64,000 nt of DNA from Tanytarsus gracilentus (GCA_038502055.1 JAXRKN010000044.1:3940001-4004000), one strand, 5' to 3'. Shown: positions 1 through 15,200, counted from the first letter of the stretch. The notes: generated by a model from the letters alone, not told the origin. Program-made: numbers and translations.

Positions 1-36
1 TTGCTTACTGTTGAATTTTTAATTATTAATAACTAG

Positions 37-3000
37 ATCCACCCGAAATTGTGAGAAGACCAGTGAGCAAAAGTGTGAAAGTCGGTGGAGTTGCGACTTT
101 CTTTTGTTCGGCTAGAGGTGGTCCACAGCCGACAATAAATTGGAGAAAAAATGGCAAAAAAATTTCAAGTAAAAGCGAGTAAATTTTTTAAATTGAACAT
201 TCAATTAAATTCTTATAATATAGTCACTCAAAGTCGATATACGGTTATTGAATCAAATGGGGTGTCAATATTGAGAATAGAACCAATTAGAGCGGGTAGA
301 GATGACTCACTTTATGAGTGCGTCGCTGAAAATGGAGTCGGTGATGCAGTGTCAGCGGAAGCTACTTTGACTGTTTATGAGTCTGATAAAGCTCCCGACG
401 GTTTCCCTTCGGTAGAGGCAAGAGAGAGAAAGAAATTTTATTTAAAAATCTTTTAATGAAAGTATAAATTTATACAACAAACAGATTCAATCAAACAGTA
501 GAGTCATAGAAATAGGTCACACCGCCATCTTACAATGTAAGGCCAGCGGCAATCCAACCCTAAAGGTTTACTGGTTAAAGGATATGAAACGAGTTGAAAT
601 TTCATCGCGCTATTCAATTGTTGACGGTTAGAACATTAAATTTATTTTCCAAGAATGAAAACTTACCCAGATTTTACTCATAAAGGTGCACTTCAAATAT
701 CCCAGAGCGAAGAGTCTGATCAAGGAAGGTACTGACGAAAAACAATAAGTTTAAATTTTCTCTTCATCTATGATTGCAAATTTTTCTAGATACGAATGTG
801 TTGCCGAAAACTCGGAAGGTACAGAACATTCGAAAGTTATAACTCTCTACGTAAAAGTCAGACGAGTAAGAAACTCTTTCCTGAAATTCGTTCGCTCTAA
901 TCTACAACATGATTTCCTTGCCATAGGTTCCACCACAATTTTCACGTCCACCCGATCCCGTTTTGGAAGTAATGTTGGGTGGCAGTTTGAACCTTACATG
1001 TGTCGCGGTCGGCTCTCCCATGCCTTTCGTAAAGTGGCGTAAATTAGACGAAGACTTAACTCCCGAAAATGAAATAACTGTTGGTAAAAGTGTTTTGTTT
1101 TTAAATGATATCCGAAATTCCAACAATTACACTTGTGTTGCCTCGTCGAGTCTGGGAGTGATTGAAGCTCATACCATGGTTAAAGTGCAATGTAAATATA
1201 AATACATTTTATTGATTACGGTCTTGTATAAACTAATTTTTGGATTAAAATCATAGCGCTTCCGATCGCTCCGACAGAATTGAGAATTTCTGAAGTAACG
1301 GCAACGACAGTGAGACTCGAATGGAGCTACAAGTAATGTCTACAAATCTTTTACTCCCACAAACTTTTTGCCATTATTTCTAAATAACTCTTTTTTTAGG
1401 GGGACGGAAGACTTGCAATATTATGTTTTGCAACATAAACCAAAAAATGCAAACCAGGTAAAAATTTAGATTAAAATTGTGCCGCTTTTTTACTAAAATA
1501 ATTTTAAATATAGGCCTATAGCGAAACAAGCGGAATTATTACGATGTTTTATGTCGTTCGAGGTCTCTCTCCATATACCGAATACACTTTTCATGTCATT
1601 GGCGTTAATAATATCGGAAGGTATAATTATAGAGAAATTTTTACTTTTAACGAAAAGGGTTTACATAATTTGGCATTTATTTGCAGAGGACCTCCTTCCG
1701 CCGCTGTTAGTTGCACTACGGGCGAAACTGGTAAGAAGTCGTGATTTTTTTTTATGTTAAACTGTACATTATCGGTGTTTTGTTTATAATCAATAATTGT
1801 TAATTTAGTTTGAACTATTTCATCGTCTAAAATTGTTTAATTAATCAACTGATTGTACGCTTAATTCATTGAATAAAAATAAATTCATTTAAATTTTTTT
1901 AAAACTAATTTTTGCTGCTAACAATAAACTTAAGGATCAAGTAAGTATATAACGCTTTGTAACTAACCCTTTTGAGAGTGTTAACAAATACAATAAAAAA
2001 AAATTTTCTTTAGAAATGGAAAGCGCACCTAGAAATATTGAAGTGAGACCGTTAAGTTCTTCGACGATGGTCATTACATGGATGCCACCAGAAACTCCAA
2101 ATGGTCAAATTAACGGTTATAAGGTTGTTTTTTGTAAATACATCAAAACTCTCTTTTTTAAACACATTTTTTTTTGTTGATAGGTCTATTATACGTCAAA
2201 CCCTTCCCTCCCCGAGCAATCATGGAACTCTCAAATGGTTGATAATAGTGAATTGACTACAATTTCTGATTTAACACCTCATGCAATCTACACGATAAGG
2301 GTTCAAGCGTTTACTTCTATGGGTGCGGGACCGCTTTCTAGCCCGGTACAAGTTAAAATACAGCAAGGCGTTCCATCGCAGCCTAGTAATTTTAGAACGA
2401 TGGATATCGGTGAAACGGCAGTGACTCTCCAATGGAATCGACCCTCTCACAGCAGCGAAAATATTGTTCATTTCGAGCTCTATTGGAATGACACATACGC
2501 AAATGAACAACATCATCAGTACTTAAAAAAATAAATTATGATTTTTGTGTCAATATTTAAATTACATTTTTTATTTTCAGACGAATTCCAAATGTTGAAA
2601 CGTACACGTTGAGTGGACTCTATCCGGATACCTTGTACTACATTTGGCTTGCGGCAAGATCTCAGAGAGGCGAAGGAGCGACTACACCCCCAATACCCGT
2701 TCGAACGAAGCAATATGGTAAGAAGTGTAACAATTTCGATAATCTCTAATCTTTAGATCGAAGAAGAACAAGACGATTTTCATAAGATATTGTCGATACC
2801 ATGTCCTTGCTCGATATATTTTAAAAAGTTTTATTATTTTGTAAGGGAATTATTTCCCTCATTGAAAATTATCAGTTGAAAGTATTTTAATAAAAAGTTG
2901 TGAAAGGACATTTATTACGTTAGGATTAGATATGGTATGAAATTGATAAAAGAAAAATCATTTCGAAGCAAAAAAATAATAAAAGACAGTGTTAATAGTT

Positions 3001-6000
3001 TGAGGTTTCATTCTGCGTGATTGTATGAATGGTTGAGAAAAGAAATAATTTGCAACGACTTTTTTGTCACATGGTTATTATAAGCATGAATATCTTTATC
3101 ATCACAAATTGAATGTTCACACTATATATTGTTACAATGTTTTTAATTCTATCCGCACAAATTTTTTGCATCATAGCAGAACTAAAATGTTCTTAAGTTA
3201 TAATTTCGTTCGAATTTTTTTCTATTCAAATTTCACTTTTTTATGTATATCCGTCACATAATGTTGTTGTTGTTATTGCATTAAGTAGTAAAGAATTCTA
3301 TGCACTTTTCTTAAATTGTATTAGGTAATTGAGTTCTGTGCAAATTTGTTGCTCTTATATCAGGTTTGATTTATTATTTAAATTTATAGTCCTTCTTTAC
3401 TGCTGATCAAAAACAACAGACATTCGATTACCTTAATTTTTAATTTGAGCGGGTTTTTACGATTTTTTAACGCAGAGTTTTAAAAAATATATTTTGATTC
3501 TGAAAATAAATTAAATTTGCTTTATGATTTTTTATTATTTCCAACTTTTTTTTCCTTATAATTTCAAATGTAAAAATCACGTTTTATACTCAAAAATCCG
3601 TGATACTCTCAAAGTGCCTGGAGCGCCTCCACAAAACATCTCATGTGTCGATATGAGTTCAACGAAAATTAAAGTATCGTGGCTACCGCCGAGACAGGAT
3701 CGTGCAAATGGAAAAATTCTGTACTACAAAATTTTTTTCGTGGAGGACGGAAGAAGCGCCGACGACTCGGACTCGATAAGAATTTGGAATGTAACTGACT
3801 TAATACTCGATGAGCTGAGGCCCTTCCAAAAATATCAAATTAGTATTTTGGCTGGAACGAGCATCGGTGATGGCCCGCTGTCTTCAAAAGGCAAGCTTTT
3901 AATTTTGATTTAATGAAAAATAAATAAAACTCTTTTTATTTTTTCCTCTTCCAGTCGAGTGCTCGACACAAGAAGATGGTGAGTAAATTTATTTTTTCGG
4001 TGATTTGCAACTCTCATGGAAAAAATTTGTGAAAAATCTACTAATTTTTCCGCCTTTAACTTTATTCCTTCTATTCCACTTTTTTTAATGAAAAAAACAA
4101 ACAACAGGATTTTTGAAGTTTTTTTGATTTTTCATTATCAAAATTTTTTAACAAGCAACTTTGAAGTTTTTTGATAATTCCTTTTTGGAAGACAACTAAT
4201 TTTTGATGTCTTCTTCTTGTATATATAAAATTTATTTTTGCAGCAGGATACGCTAACATGTTTTTGGAGTGACTTTTGTATTTTCCTCTTTTGTTTTTTG
4301 AATGGCACACTCGCATAGTTTCAATGTTTCAAGATTTTTTAAAAGTTCTATAAAGAAAATTTACAAAATGAGCAACAATTTTTTTGGTCAAAATCATTTG
4401 TAGATTTTCTTTGAAAAAAAAAATGGGTTATGAGGTTCATTGTTTGGAAAAAGTATTTTTGAAAGCCACATTTACATTGCAACTTCGAAATTTTGAATTG
4501 TATAAAACAAGCATGTGATTTTGTATTTTGATGATCGCATAATTCCTATCCAGCAAAGCAGTAGACTCATTATGCACACTTTTCATATCAATAAATTATA
4601 ATTTATTTTAACACACTCGTTGTAATAAATTAGATCTAAAGCAAATATGATACGAGTGCATAAATAATAAGCTGCTTTACTGTTTTCCTTCCTTGATCGC
4701 ACTTTCCTTTTTCTCACTTTAATTGTGAAATGTTGATTTATGATAAACCACACATATTTTGCACCTTTTCACATAATTTTAGAAAATTGCACAATTTACA
4801 CGCACCACTTCACAAGTTTATTTTTTTAGCTTTAGTATAAAAAATTAATTACGAATGAATGCTGTGAAAATTTGCTAAAATAAACTAAAATTTCTGTTTG
4901 AAGCCTTAAAAAAAACATGTGTCCGAAAAATCGAATAACAAAAAATGTTCTAAAATTATAATTTATGTGTGTGAGCGGAAGTGAGTGAATGATTAACTTA
5001 AAATTGTACCAACAAAGCATACTAACCACACTGTACCACAACAACAATACTTAATGCAACATACTAAAAAATATATATAGAAACCGACCAGACAGGAAAA
5101 AATTCAATTGCCAGGTTTTCTAAAATAAAATTCAAGGATACATTTGAATACCAAATTCATCGAGGGGTGGGTTCGATCTAAAAGCAATTCTGCATCAATT
5201 TAAACACAAAAAAAATGCTGAATGTTTAGGCTGTGAAGCATTTGCGAGTGAAGCCGATTTTATGTTAAAAACTACAGAACTGCTCCATAGAGTAATTAAC
5301 CTAAAAACTCGTCAGAGCATTATTAAATTTCGCTAGAGTAGCAAAAATTGTTGCATCATTTTATTTTATTTTTAACAAAAATTTATCAAAAGACTCATTC
5401 AATGGCGTTAAACTTTATATCAAGTCAAATATAAAATTTTTTATCATTCTTTTACTTTGCGAATTGTTGCCTATTCGTGGGGGATGCATAATGATACCTT
5501 ATTGCCAATTAATGATATCTTTCTCCTTCAAACGGATCATTTCGTTACAGTCAAGAGTGAGTACTGAGTAAAATTAAATCTATTTTAAAATTATATTTTT
5601 GTGTTTCCTTTATGATGTATTAAAAAATATATGCTCAAGTGATGTAGGAGGGAAATAGTTGTTCGACTGACACTTAATGCTTTACAAATTAAAATTTTTT
5701 TGGTATTCAAATGTTAATCAATACTTTTTTGGATATTGACTACGGGAGGGTTGGCTATTGAATAAATTATGTGAAAAAAATATTTAGCGATGTTTTAAAA
5801 ACTTGACATTTAGTGAAATTTTCTCGTTTGTAATTAATTCTTAATTCTTTTAAAGTGCCTGGAGAACCGACAAATGTTAAGGTAATGCCAGTCAATTCGA
5901 CAACTGTTTATGTTTCATGGAAACCACCCGCTGAAAAAGATCGGAATGGTAATAATTTTTGAGACACTTAAAATTTAACGGATTTAAATAAATTTTAAAA

Positions 6001-9000
6001 AAATTTAGGAATTATTCGAGGTTATCACATTCATGTCCATGAGATGAAAGACGAGGGAAAAAGTTTTCTCAATGAACCGATGAAGTTTGAGATTCTTGAT
6101 GGCGTTCTGGAATATAACATTACGCAACTGCAGCCTGATACAAAATACTCTGTTCAAGTGGCAGCGCTTACAAGAAAAGGTGATGGAGATCGAAGCAGTT
6201 CACAGACGGTGAAAACTCCTGGTGGTGTTCCAGTTCGTCCAATTGTTAGAATTAAAGTGCTTGAGCGCGATCCTACCGTGTCAATTGAATTAGAATGGGA
6301 TCGCCCTTTATACACGTTTGGTGAACTTCGAGGATATCGAGTGAGATGGGGAGTAAAAGATCAAAAGCTTCAGGAAACAATGTTAAATGCTGCAGTCATG
6401 ATGAAGGTAGTCAAAGAACTTGAGCGAGGAATTGAGTATGAATTTAGAATTTGCGGAACAAATGATATGGGCATTGGACAAGAGACTGTTAAATATTTCA
6501 CTACTCCAGAATCAGTTCCTTCGGGACCGCCAACAAATATTACATATCGTTTTCAGACTGCCGACATTCTTTGCATTACTTGGGACTTGCCTTTGAGAGA
6601 ACACAGAAATGGTCAAATTTTACGCTTTGATATTCAATTTCATAAGAAAATAGATCATGGGCTTAGTGCTGAGAGAAATACGTCAGCTCAAAAAGCTGTG
6701 TTTGCAAATTTAGATCAAAATACGGAATATGTGGTTAGAATTCGTGCACACACAAAACAAGGAGCCGGTCCATTTTCAGCGCCAATCCTTATAGACACAG
6801 AAAGAGACATGGGTCGAGCACCGATGATGGTTCAAGCAGTGGCAACATCTGAACAGACTGTCGAAGTATTTTGGGAACCAGTTCCGAGTAGAGGAAAATT
6901 GATAGGTTACATTGTCTATTATACCATGACGGCCGTAGAAGATCTCGATGAGTGGAGTACAAAAGTCGTTGGATTGACTGAATCTGCTGATCTCATTAAT
7001 TTAGAAAAATATGCACAATACGCGATTGCTATTGCTGCCAGATTTAAGACAGGCTTAGGACGATTAAGCGAAAAAATTACAGTAAAAGTGAAACCTGAAG
7101 ATGTTCCATTAAATTTGAGAGCTCAAGATGTCAGCACACATTCAATGACTCTTACTTGGTCTAGTCCAATTAGATTGAATCCTATTCATTATAAAATTAG
7201 TTTTGATGCCGTTAAATGTTTCGTAGACAGTCAGGGCATTACTCAGACTCAAATTATTCCTAGAAAAGAAATAATTGTTCAACAACATAAAATTTCTCAA
7301 ACCATCAATGAGCTCTCGCCCTTTACTACCTATTTCACAAACGTAACTGCTGTTCCGGCCGATTTTTCCTATCGTCCTCCCACCAAAATTAGCGTTACAA
7401 CTCAAATGGCAGCTCCACAGCCAATGGTGAAACCTGATTTCTATGGAGTCGTTAATAGTGAAGAAATTCAAGTGATTTTGCCGCAAGCATCAGAAGAATA
7501 TGGACCGATATCTCACTACCTTTTAATTGTTGTACCTGAGGATAAGTCAAATTTACATAAACACCCCGATCAATTCTTAACTGAAGAAATGATAACTGCT
7601 CGTCACGATAGGGTCGACATGTCGAATGCACCTTACATTGCGGCAATGTTTCTACAACGAAACATTCCATATACGTTCCATCTCGGATCTGGAGATACAT
7701 ATCAAAACTTTACGAATAAGAAATTGGATAAAAACAAAAAATATCGAATATTTGTACGCGCAGTTGTGGATACGCCTCAAAAGCATTTATACACTTCGAG
7801 TCCCTTCAGTGAGTTCTTGAGTTTGGATATGCGAGAAGCTCCACGAGGAGAATTGCCTGTTAGACCTGATCCCAACAATCAACATCCAGATCAAGAAGTT
7901 GTTATCGACACAAATATTGGAGAGCAAGGTTTAATATGGGTCGTCATTGTCCCTATTTTGGCTGCATTTGTATTGTGTTTCTTCTTGATTGTTGTATATA
8001 TTGTTAAGCGAAAAAATCAAAGCACTAAAAATCCCGATTCAGCTGTTACTCGACCACTTATAACAGATTTAGTTGGATCAGCTTCGGCTCCATCAGATCC
8101 TGTTGATATGAGAAGATTACACTTTCAAACACCAGCTATGGTTCATCATCCACCAATTCCCATTTCTGAACTTTCAAATCACACTGATCGTTTAAAATCA
8201 AATGGAAATCTTAAATTCTCACAAGAATATGAGAGCATTGAGCCGGGACAACAATTTTCATGGGAATATTCAAATATGGAGATTAATAAACCTAAAAATC
8301 GTTATGCAAATGTCACCGCATATGATCATAGCCGAGTTATATTGTCGACAATCGATGGCCAACCTGGAAGTTGTTATATTAATGCAAACTATTGCGATGG
8401 TTATCGAAGACATAATGCGTACATAGCAACTCAAGGTCCACTTCAAAATACATGCTACGATTTCTGGCGAATGGTTTGGGAAGCTAGCTCGACTGTCATT
8501 GTTATGCTCACACGTTTAGAGGAAAGAATGCGAAAGAAATGCGATCAATATTGGCCAACGAGAGGAAGCGAAACTTATGGCACGATGACTGTTACTATAA
8601 CTGCTACTCAAGAACTTGCAACCTACACAATCAGAACTTTCCAACTCACTAAAACAGGTGTGAGTGAAGCAAGAGAAATTAAGCAAGTTCAATATACGAA
8701 TTGGCCCGATCATGTAAATATAAAAAAAATTTAAAATTAAGCAAAATTAAATAATTATATTTTTCAGGGCGTTCCATCTGATCCAGCTCCATTTTTGCAA
8801 TTTTTACGTCGAACAAAATCTTTAACTCTGGTTGATTCGGGACCGGTAGTTGTTCATTGTAGTGCAGGTAAATTTAGCTTTTAAACTTTAAAAAACTTAT
8901 TTAATAAAAATTTTGTCAGGTGTTGGCCGCACTGGTTGCTACATTGTCATCGATTCTATGCTCGAGCGTATGGAAAGAGAGAAAATAATCGATATCTATG

Positions 9001-10045
9001 GCCATGTGACATGCTTGAGAGCACAAAGAAACTATATGGTTCAGACCGAAGAACAATACATTTTCATACATGATGCATTGCTCGAAGCAGCCATTTGTGG
9101 CAACACTGAAGTTCTTGCTACTGAACTTCATTCTCACATTCAAAAATTAATGCTCATTGATCCCTCAGAAAATATAACTGCAATGGAAATAGAATTTAAA
9201 AAATTAGCCAACGTGAAAATTGATTCGAGTAAATTTTTGAGCGCGAATCTTCCGTGCAATAAAGACAAAAATAGGCTGGTTCATATTTTGCCATTTGAAT
9301 CGACTCGAGTGTGTTTGTCTGTTGATCGAGGTATGGAGGGTTCTGACTATATCAATGGCTCATTTATCGATGGTTATCGATATCGTATGGCATATATTGC
9401 AACACAATCTCCATTGGCAAATACGGCCGAAGACTTTTGGAGGATGCTTTGGGAACACAATTCAACAATTATAGTCATGTTGACGAAAGTTAAGGAGATG
9501 GGAAAAGAAAAGTGTTTCCAATATTGGCCCGATTCTCGTAGTGTACGCTATCAGTATTATGTTGTTGATCCAGTCGCTGAATACAACATGCCTCAGTATA
9601 AGCTTCGAGAATTTAAGGTTACCGATGCTCGTGATGGTTCAAGTAGAACAGTTCGTCAATTCCAGTTTCTCGATTGGCCTGAGCAGGGAGTGCCAAAGTC
9701 AGGTGAAGGTTTTATCGATTTTATTGGTCAAGTACACAAGACCAAGGAACAATTTGGACAGGATGGACCAATTACCATTCATTGCAGTGCAGGTAAATTA
9801 ATTTAATTTTTTTTAAAACAAATTTAATAAATTTACATTTCAATCAAGGTGTGGGAAGAACTGGTGTCTTTATAACTCTAAGCATCGTTTTGGAACGCAT
9901 GCAATATGAAGGCGTCCTTGACGTTTTCCAAACCGTTCGAATTCTTCGATCTCAGAGAATTCATATGGTTCAAACTGAGGATCAATATCAATTCTGCTAC
10001 AGGGCAGCTCTGGAGTACTTAGGATCATTCGATGGTTTAATTTAA
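37..10045 (+). CDS. Lar: Receptor-type tyrosine-protein phosphatase Lar (5' end missing)
   Basis: Cell-surface adhesion receptor and tyrosine phosphatase acting in axon guidance and synapse formation. Exons traced, all phases consistent: 37-178, 234-411, 485-626, 686-728, 790-865, 927-1191, 1257-1332, 1400-1457, 1514-1620, 1687-1730, 2014-2123, 2184-2518, 2581-2717, 3615-3890, 3955-3978, 5856-5948, 6009-8713, 8768-8867, 8920-9792, 9849-10045. Order: three Ig domains (to about 1191), about nine fibronectin III domains (1257 to about 7410), a membrane-proximal region, one membrane helix (about 7921-7995), then two phosphatase domains. D1 has WPDH, HCSAGVGRTG (split by an intron) and QTEEQY, so it should be active. 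D2 keeps HCSAGVGRTG but has WPE for WPD and KNRL for KNRY, the usual nearly inactive LAR D2. The protein ends LGSFDGLI. The intron after 3890 starts with GC, and the 24-nt exon 3955-3978 is phase 1-1 and could be skipped. Signal peptide and first exons lie upstream of the window. Confidence 0.96.
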
Positions 10046-12200
10046 ACCTTTAATGCAACTCAAACACATCAATTTCATTTAAGATTTAGTCATATATGTA
10101 AACTTTGAATCGACAAAATTATTTTTATATTGTCAGTTTGAACATTCCTCGCTTAATTTTCCCGTTGACAAAAAAACCGCGAACAATAAAAAAGGCATTT
10201 AATTTTACAAAGCATTTATTTTTGAAAAAATATCAAAAGAATTCTCTTTCGAATGTTGATCAAAGTTTCATAACAATTACGCAACAATTAAATTTACGCA
10301 AAAAAGCTACGTTATAGATTAATGTATGAATGCACTGTAATTATTATATCCCATGAAAATAATCTTTAGAGCTTTTAAGTTAAAAATTTTTACGAAAAAC
10401 TGCATGGTCTAATCAATTTAAGTAGAAATAATGGCAACTTAATACTTTCTAAAATGCAATTTCCTTTTAATTTGTAAGAACTTTTTCTAAAATTAGAGTG
10501 AATCTCGTTACAGCGACACACTTATATATTAAAAATAAATATGTAGAGAAAATATTGGTAACTAAAGAAAATATATCACTTTACAGAAAGGAAAAGCTAT
10601 TGAAGTATTTTAATGAGATATTTAGCTATCTGTACAGAGAATTCTCATGGATATTTACTTTATTTATTAAGTTTTTATGTGTAAATATAATTTTTGCCGA
10701 TGATAAAATCTAGAACTGATATTATTAATTGAAACAATATTTTCTATTATGGTTTTTAATTATAGGTTTTCCATATATATGATAATTGTCTAGTGACAAT
10801 ACAGAAAAAAAAATTTGTAATGCATATTCTACTCAAGAGCATAAAATAAACGAAAATATTTGATTATCTAAGTTCTAATTTAAAATCTTTCAATGGTCCT
10901 TAATATTTTAAATTGACACTTGACACTAAAAGCGTCAAAACTTTTTTTCAGGTAGATTTCATGAATTTTAAAAAATATGTTTAAAATTCAATTAAGGTAA
11001 GAAGGATGACGAATTCAATAAATTTTCAGCATCAACGCATGACATTCAAGCTTTGAAGAGCAATTTCTAATCGACAAGCAGCAATGGACAATGATCAAGA
11101 AACTTCAATGAGTGAGTGAGAAGCAAGAAAAGAAGAACCGGTGTTTAAGAAATTAAAGAATTGGATTTTAGCAATAATTTTTGACTCAATGTAAGAAAAA
11201 GTTTAATAAAAATATTAATTCAATAAAGCTTGAGTTTTTACTTCTTTTTTGTAGTTAAAATTTGTACCTGTTGTTGTGTATGTTTTAAAATACCTTGAAA
11301 AACATATTTCATTTAAATAATTTTTTTTATGTGGGTCATTTGCTATAATCTCTTTCAGCTAGCTCTGTGATATCATATTAAATCTTTTTAAGGACTGACC
11401 TGAGTCAGTTAATTGAGTAAAAATTATTCTTAATAAATTAAAATTTTATTTTTTTAGACCAACGTAAAAGCATGATTTTTTTAAAGCTTTATGCTTGTTA
11501 AACGATTTCAGTTCACAAAAATCTCAACCCTGCTTTGATCTTGTATTTCTCACAGGGAATTTCACTAAGCTAAAACAGTACAGGAATTTTTACCAAAATC
11601 GATTCATTAATAAAATTTTTTGGCATAAAAAAATAAATTTTATTCTTAAATTCATATTTTTTAAGTTATTTTTAAAAATTATTTCACAATTCGCATTTTC
11701 TAAAAGTAAACAACAAATTATAAAACATGCACGTTCCCTGCATAGAGACCAAAGATACAAATAGCTTGGCCCTTCCATTACTCATTCTATAAGTTTTCAG
11801 AAATATTTTTTGTTACAAAACACTTTTTAAGAAAAGAAAAGTGCCTTAGTATTTGACAAATGACTAGTTATAACTTTAGTTTGGTATAATTTGAATCTAT
11901 TAATGTTGAAAACATAAAGACAAGCACAAAAATAATTTGCTCATAAAGCTATTAATTAATTCGCATTTGCAAGCATCAAAAAGTTGCGAAGAAAAATATT
12001 ACAAGCATTACATCCATTCAGTATTGCAAAAAAGTAAGTAAATTTTGTGTTTAAACTTAAAGAGCTCATAAATTTTAAGTTTTTTGATGGTTTTTCCTCA
12101 CTTTGTTGTGTCCAGATTAAACATCCAAATAACTTTGCAATTTTTTTTTTGAAATTATTTAATAAATTAATTTTTTTAGCTTTTCAAGGACAATTATGAC
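10046..12200. other. Lar 3' region and SIPA1-like 5' flank, no coding gene seen
   Basis: AT-rich. The first part is probably Lar 3' UTR; AATAAA-type signals occur near 10847 and 11200-11227. A pyrimidine-rich acceptor ending at about 12179 lies just before the SIPA1-like start codon, so an upstream non-coding exon of that gene probably lies in this stretch or further 5'. Short open frames here have low-complexity Lys/Phe/Asn-rich translations and no recognisable domain. Confidence 0.6.
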
Positions 12201-15200
12201 ATGATGATTGGATTACAAACAAATGAAAGTCCATCAAAGCGGAATAATGGTTCTAGAGAACCTCCGAGCTACCCTATGTTACTTCAACATTCCCCTTCCA
12301 CGCGAAGACAACACAATGAAACAAGAACCAGTGATCATAATACACGCGAAAACTCCGATATGCGATACCTAAGATCAACGTTTAACGACTCTCTACACAC
12401 AATGAGTACCGGAACTATTTACAGAAGTAATTCAAATTTGGAGTTACACGATTGCGTCAGTGTTGTACAATGCAATCCAAATGCACCACTAAAGCGTGTT
12501 TCATCACATGGATCTATCGATATAATTGCAGATAAATCTCATGATGCTCTTGCCAAAAGATTACTACAGGAGTACAATGTAAAAGGTATCGATAAGAGTA
12601 GAATTCTCGAATCAAATAGTGATTACAAAAAGACAGAAACAAATGATCAAAGCGATAGTCCTAAATTAAATATAAAACTTAAGTTGTGGAACCAAGTGAA
12701 AAATGTGACAGCTAAAAATCAAAATTCAATTCATGAAGAGCCAAAAGAAATCAATTCGTCGAATGCAGTTAGCATAGTTTCAACGTCGGCAGACATAGAA
12801 GAGCGAGCACGCAGAAGGGCGTTTGCTCATTTCGATTGTCAATCGTTGGTGGCAAATTTGGGCTATGCCGCTAGACTTCGTGATTTACTGCTATCGCGAA
12901 GACGAAATACAACTACAGGTGCTAGTGCGGCAGCAATGTATAGTAGTACAAGATGTTCAACACCCGATGCTGCCGATGATGATGACAAAGTCGATAAGAG
13001 AACGAGTAACGATTTGGTGGAAGCTTGTCCATTCTTTCGTAATGAAGTTGGAGGTGAAATGGAACGACACGTTGGTCTCTCGAGAGTTCATTTCAGTCAT
13101 CTCAATAATGTCAACTTAACTAAAGAGGAGTTTCACAGGCCAAGCTTATCATATGGTGTCTCAATTTTAGAATGTCCATTCGGTGAGACCTTATGGAAAA
13201 AGCATTCTTGCCCTTACGAACAAAAAACGATGCTCATAGAAGAGATCGATAAGGGAGCATATTATTATAGAAAGTATTTTTCTGAACAAGAACACCAAAA
13301 TTGGTTTGGAATGGATGATCAACTTGGACCAGTGGCAATTTCAATTAAAAAAGAAAAACCAGTTCATCAACCATTAACATCAGATCCAACTCATATGCAA
13401 CATCTCTTTCGCATAATTGTACGAACAAGTGAACTGCTTACACTTCGAGGATCAATATTTGAGGATTCAATTCCGAGACAGCGTGGAAAACCCGTCACAA
13501 CCAAAGATATTTTAGATTATGTCGCGCCTGAAATTCAATCTCCATGTCTCAGACTTGCAATGAACACATCACAATGTGAACAACAACTCTTAAAATTAGA
13601 TGAGCAAGGCATTTCAAATAAGTATAAGGTCGGTATTTTATATTGCCGAGAAGGACAGCAAACGGAAGAGGAAATGTACAATAACATGGATGGAGGAAAT
13701 GCATTCATGGAGTTTCTTGAGTCTATTGGAAAAATTGTAAGACTAAAAGGATTTCAAAATTATAAAGCAGGTCTCGACACAAAAACAGACTCAACGGGAA
13801 CTCACTCCGTATATGCAACGTATTCGAACAGCGAAGTCATGTTTCATGTTTCCACTATGCTTCCATTTACACCAAACAATCGACAGCAACTTCTGAGAAA
13901 GCGACACATTGGCAACGACATAGTTACAATAATTTTCCAAGAGCCCGGAGCCAAACCATTCACTCCGAAAAATATTCGAAGCCAATTTCAGCATGTCTTC
14001 ATAATTGTTCGAGTAATTAGTTCTGGGAACGAAAACACCTTATATCACGTAGCAGTTTCACGCTCAAAAGAGGTCTCAATTTTTGGCCCGCCTTTGAAGA
14101 AGAATGGCATCTATTCCAAAGGTAAAAAGTTCACAGAGTTTTTACTCGCAAAGATAATTAACGCAGAAAATGCAGCGCATAGAAGTAAAAAGTTTGCAAC
14201 TATGGCGACACGAACACGCCAAGAATATCTAAAAGATTTAAGTACAAATTATGTGACTCAAACGCCCGTTGAAACTGGCCAAAAATTTTCACTCTTCCCA
14301 AGCAGGAAGAAAGACATTTTTATTCCTCGCTTCAACGGTGATGCTTGCCAAAGAGGTGCTTTTTGTTGGCAGGTCGTGCTTGACGATAGCAGCTTAGCAG
14401 CTCAAGTCGATTGTTTTCTGGGAATTTCATCGGAATCTTTTGTGTTGATTGAAGAAGGAACACACCAGATAATTTTTGTTATACCAAATCGAGCAATTTT
14501 AGGATGGTCAACAAGTGGTAATGCATTGAGAGTTTATTATCATCAAGGAGAGTGCATAACAATTAACATGCATGACGTACGAGAAAGAGACGAACAGCTT
14601 GAAGTGATTGAGAGATTACGAGCCATCTCATTTGGCACCGGAGCTTTAGAGCTAAATTTAAATAGAAATTCTCTCGGTCAATTAGGATTTCATTTGCAGC
14701 CAGATGGTGTCGTGACAACTGTTGAAATTAATGGACCGGCATGGACAGCTGGCTTAAGACAAGGCTATCGACTTGTTGAAATCTGTAAAATTGCAATCGC
14801 AACACTTTCACATGATCAAATGGTTGATTTATTGAAAACATCAGCGCAGGTTACCGTGACAGTCATTGAGTCACTCTCCGATTTTTCACCACGTCGTGGA
14901 TGCTTGCTACAAAATTGCAAATTTAACGCGATCAATTATGAACATGACTTTGCATACTCAACACCCACTCGCCCAAAGCAAGGTCAAAGTGAAAACAATA
15001 CCGCAACATATTCAAGCGTTAGCTCTGGCTATGAAACTGCAACTAATTACAGAACTTTATTCACAGCCAATGATTTGCTGAATAGGAAGTATCCAAGTGC
15101 AGACATGCATGGAACTTTAACTTCTTCATCTAGCGGACACTCAAGCAGTGAAGATAAATGGTTTGGTTTCGACACGACCGACGTTAATAGCAAGCGTGAT

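Noticed and set aside
10105..10713. Two short frames after the Lar stop
   Set aside because: They fall in the Lar 3' UTR, translate to Lys/Asn/Phe-rich chance sequence and have no motif.
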